Below are positions 16,819-18,750 of a stretch of DNA of 18,750 nt, piece after piece. Under the pieces are notes generated by a model, which ran no database searches, was not told where the DNA came from, and worked only from the letters and a program-made list of their open reading frames with translations. The position numbers and the translations under genes are program-made. The number at the start of each line of letters is the position of its first letter. Position 1 is the stretch's first letter. Origin of the DNA: an uncultured Megamonas sp. (GTDB lineage Bacteria; Bacillota; Negativicutes; Selenomonadales; Selenomonadaceae); contig USIX01000027.1 in the NCBI GenBank assembly GCA_900554895.1, positions 1 to 18,750 of the forward strand, in the 5' to 3' direction.

Positions 16819-17571
16819 ATGAAGATTTTAAAATTGATTATGTGTTTTTGTATCAGTGTATGTGTAGTTTCTTCCGTAGTACAGGCTAAAACTGTTACGC
16901 TGGATAAGACGAAAGTTCTCGTGCCTCAGGGCTGGAGTACTATTAATGATGATTTGAAATTCAAAAAGGGAACAACGGTGGAATTAAACAGCTACGGCGA
17001 AGTTGTAAGCGGCACATTGAACCGCGATATTGCTCTGCGTCCGACCGGCTGGCGCAATATGGTCAACGATTATTATGAAGAGAGCAATAACAGTATTTTT
17101 TATCCGCGCATTTTTCATCCGTTTACAAGCGTATCAATTCCGACACCGACCTACGGACATATTCGATATAAAGGCAATAGACCGATTACTTTCGCACCGG
17201 ACGGCACCGTATTGTCCGGCACGATTGATGAAGAGGTAACGGTAAGCGTGCAGAAGGATAGATACGGTCTTGTTACGTTTAATGACCAGTATGAACTGGC
17301 TTTTTATCCGGACGGGTCTGTCAGAAAAGGCAGACTGAATGATGATACGAAACTGCGTCCGTACGGCTGGCAGAGAGGGCTTATCGGTGATGAATTGGCA
17401 GGATTTGTTGAATTTAAAAGCGGTAATGATGTAACATTTTCTCAGGACGGTTATGTAACCTCCGGTGTATTGAAAAAAGATGTCAGCTGGCAGCTTTCAA
17501 ACGGACAGATTATCATGCTTAAAGCAGGCGAAAAAATAAATTTTACCGATATCGGACCGTCTATAAAATAA
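16819..17571 (+). CDS. Secreted protein with four internal repeats, function unknown
   Basis: A 250-residue protein I do not recognise as a named family. It begins with a classical signal peptide: Lys at 2 and 5, a hydrophobic core of about 6-20, and likely cleavage after VQA (21-23). The mature part contains four repeats of about 22-25 residues (54-78, 123-144, 160-184, 205-226) with the pattern F-x-x-DG-x-V-x-SG-x-L-x-x-D. In the first and third the unit continues to LRP-x-GW, and a half unit ending VPQGW is at 28-39. The regular beta-type spacing resembles, without clear membership, MORN/YwqK-like DG repeats. AAGGTG lies 5 bases before the ATG. The gene stands alone between the hairpin cluster and a terminator. 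An exported, surface or periplasmic binding role is inference. Confidence 0.75.
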   Translation: MKILKLIMCFCISVCVVSSVVQAKTVTLDKTKVLVPQGWSTINDDLKFKKGTTVELNSYGEVVSGTLNRDIALRPTGWRNMVNDYYEESNNSIFYPRIFHPFTSVSIPTPTYGHIRYKGNRPITFAPDGTVLSGTIDEEVTVSVQKDRYGLVTFNDQYELAFYPDGSVRKGRLNDDTKLRPYGWQRGLIGDELAGFVEFKSGNDVTFSQDGYVTSGVLKKDVSWQLSNGQIIMLKAGEKINFTDIGPSIK

Positions 17572-17600
17572 AAAAAGGAGAGATAATCTCTCCTTTTTTA
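17571..17600. terminator. Bidirectional terminator between the secreted protein and iolG
   Basis: AAAAAAGGAGAGA and TCTCTCCTTTTTT form a near-continuous palindrome around a 3-base TAA loop (17584-17586). It starts at the stop codon of the + gene and lies 8 bases from the end of the convergent iolG. Confidence 0.9.
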
Positions 17601-17607
17601 TTTTTAA

Positions 17608-18615
17608 TTATTTTTTATAGAAATCAGGCATTTCGTCGTATTTGATTTCAACTTTTGTCTGTGTGTCGCGGGCTTTGGAAGCGGCTTTTGCCGTAACCTG
17701 GCCTACATATCCGTCCCAGGTGCTCGGACCGTCTACGCGGCCGGCTTTGCAGGCATTAATCCATTCTTGGAATTCAATATTGTAAGCATCAACGAAACGT
17801 TCCGACCAGTCGTTGCAGATTGGTGTTACGCGTGCGGCATTCGTTCTGACCATAGCGTTTGCTGGTTCCGGCAGATTAAGTACGCCTTCTTCGCAGACAA
17901 CTTCGCATTTGATATCGTAGCCGTAATGGCAGTTTACGAAAGATTCGACATCGATGCGTACGCCGGATTTCGTCGTCAGATACATGATTTGCGGGTCGCG
18001 CAGTCCTTCTTCGGCGTTGCGGGTGGATTTCGGAAATACTACTTCAGCTGTTGCATAATCTTCGCCGATTAACCAGCGCAGTACGTCGATTTCATGAATT
18101 AAGGAATTTTCTACGGACATATCCGTTGTGAAATTATGAATTTCCTTATTGCGGTGAGCGCAGTGAAGCATAAGCGGCAGACCGTATTGACCGGAGGTAA
18201 TCAGTTCTTTCAACTGACGATAGCCCGGGTCATAGCGGCGCATGAAGCCAACCTGAACAAGCTGTTTGCCGCCGGCGATTTCGGCGTCAACAATGCGTTT
18301 GCAGGCATCGGCTTCCGGTGCGAGCGGTTTTTCACAGAAAACGTATTTACCGGCTTTGATGGCAGCCATTACATATTGTTCATGAAACGGGTCGAGCGTC
18401 GTTACGATGACAGCGTTGATGTCATCGCTGGCAATCATGTCTTCGCCTTTATCGTATGCTTTAATACCATATTTTTCCGCAACGGATTTACAGAAATCAA
18501 TATTTGCGTCAGCGCAGGCAACGACTTTTGCGCCCTGTAATTTGTAATTAATACGTTCAATATGAGTACGGCCAATCATGCCGGTGCCGACTAAACCAAT
18601 TCTTAATTCTTCCAT
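17608..18615 (-). CDS. iolG: myo-Inositol 2-dehydrogenase (Gfo/Idh/MocA family)
   Basis: A 335-residue oxidoreductase. IolG oxidises myo-inositol to scyllo-inosose with NAD+, the first step of inositol catabolism. The Rossmann nucleotide motif is GTGMIG (10-15). The family motif FCEKPLA (93-99) supplies catalytic Lys96. HCAHRNKEIHNFTTDM (151-166) and IHEIDVLRWL (173-182) give the catalytic His174. Long stretches (LVQVGFMRRYD, GYDIKCEVV, NLPEPANA, WDGYVGQVTA) follow B. subtilis IolG as I remember it. At the place of that enzyme's catalytic Asp172, this protein appears to have Asn170. AAAGGAG lies 8 bases before the ATG. It is preceded by another - strand gene 34 bases away, so it is probably the last gene of an inositol operon. 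A scyllo- or chiro-inositol dehydrogenase is the main alternative. Confidence 0.88.
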   Translation of the reverse strand: MEELRIGLVGTGMIGRTHIERINYKLQGAKVVACADANIDFCKSVAEKYGIKAYDKGEDMIASDDINAVIVTTLDPFHEQYVMAAIKAGKYVFCEKPLAPEADACKRIVDAEIAGGKQLVQVGFMRRYDPGYRQLKELITSGQYGLPLMLHCAHRNKEIHNFTTDMSVENSLIHEIDVLRWLIGEDYATAEVVFPKSTRNAEEGLRDPQIMYLTTKSGVRIDVESFVNCHYGYDIKCEVVCEEGVLNLPEPANAMVRTNAARVTPICNDWSERFVDAYNIEFQEWINACKAGRVDGPSTWDGYVGQVTAKAASKARDTQTKVEIKYDEMPDFYKK

Positions 18616-18649
18616 TGTTATTATCTCCTTTATATTTTAGAAATTTATT

Positions 18650-18750
18650 TTATTTACCGAGTAATTCACGTTTAATGCGTTCCAGTGCCTGTGGAGCCTG
18701 CTCATCCATTTTTTCCGGGAAGCCGAAGTACGATACGCAGGCGATGTTGT
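18650..18750 (-). CDS. C-terminal end of an unidentified protein (cut by window edge)
   Basis: Only the last 33 codons are visible. They read to a TAA at 18652-18650 and end FPEKMDEQAPQALERIKREL followed by LGK. The codon style is chromosomal. The gene lies upstream of iolG in the same direction with 34 bases between, so they are probably co-transcribed. The charged helical tail could suit a sugar-phosphate isomerase/epimerase or another inositol enzyme, but the fragment is too short to name. Confidence 0.7.
   Translation of the reverse strand, partial: NIACVSYFGFPEKMDEQAPQALERIKRELLGK

Noticed and set aside
17767..18540. Two + strand open frames opposite iolG
   Set aside because: They are antisense shadows of a well-conserved dehydrogenase, and no separate start signals are seen.

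Overview
The window looks like chromosomal DNA of a low-to-moderate GC Firmicutes-type anaerobe. My best guess is the Negativicutes, for example a Megamonas or Selenomonas relative. The reasons are strong AAGGAG-type ribosome sites on nearly every gene, NiaP and IolG proteins close to the Bacillus versions as I remember them, and a housekeeping codon style rich in CCG, GCG and ACG. The genus is inference; no rRNA is present to settle it.

Layout: (1) 1-489 holds a partial copy of a dispersed intergenic repeat and the leader of a niacin-type MFS transporter (niaP, 490-1803). (2) 1958-10981 is a defence island on the + strand: an HTH-Fic protein, then hsdR, hsdM and hsdS of a type I restriction-modification system, then a PHP-domain/SMC-like ATPase of the TrlF type. 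hsdM and hsdS overlap, and the other gaps from hsdR onward are 14-21 bases, so hsdR to the ATPase gene reads as one operon. From the middle of hsdR to the end of the ATPase gene the DNA is far richer in A+T than the flanks. (3) 11089-12431 carries three small + strand genes: a DUF1653 protein, a low-molecular-weight tyrosine phosphatase and a MerR-type regulator. (4) ridA is on the - strand, with a bidirectional terminator shared with merR. (5) A class B penicillin-binding protein and serS (seryl-tRNA synthetase) follow on the + strand. (6) 16135-16818 has no gene. It holds a complete copy of the dispersed repeat, bounded by inverted ends, and then a run of long hairpins. (7) A secreted protein with four internal repeats, then iolG (inositol 2-dehydrogenase) and the tail of an upstream gene on the - strand, close the window.

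How the genes work together: HsdM2S1 methylates the DNA sequence specified by the two recognition domains of HsdS, and HsdR joins to cut unmodified DNA. The ATPase and the Fic protein are plausible accessory defence or toxin modules of the same island. hsdS contains a nearly identical in-frame repeat that could let its specificity change by recombination. The flanking genes (niacin uptake, RidA, cell-wall synthesis, SerS, inositol catabolism) look like ordinary resident chromosome.
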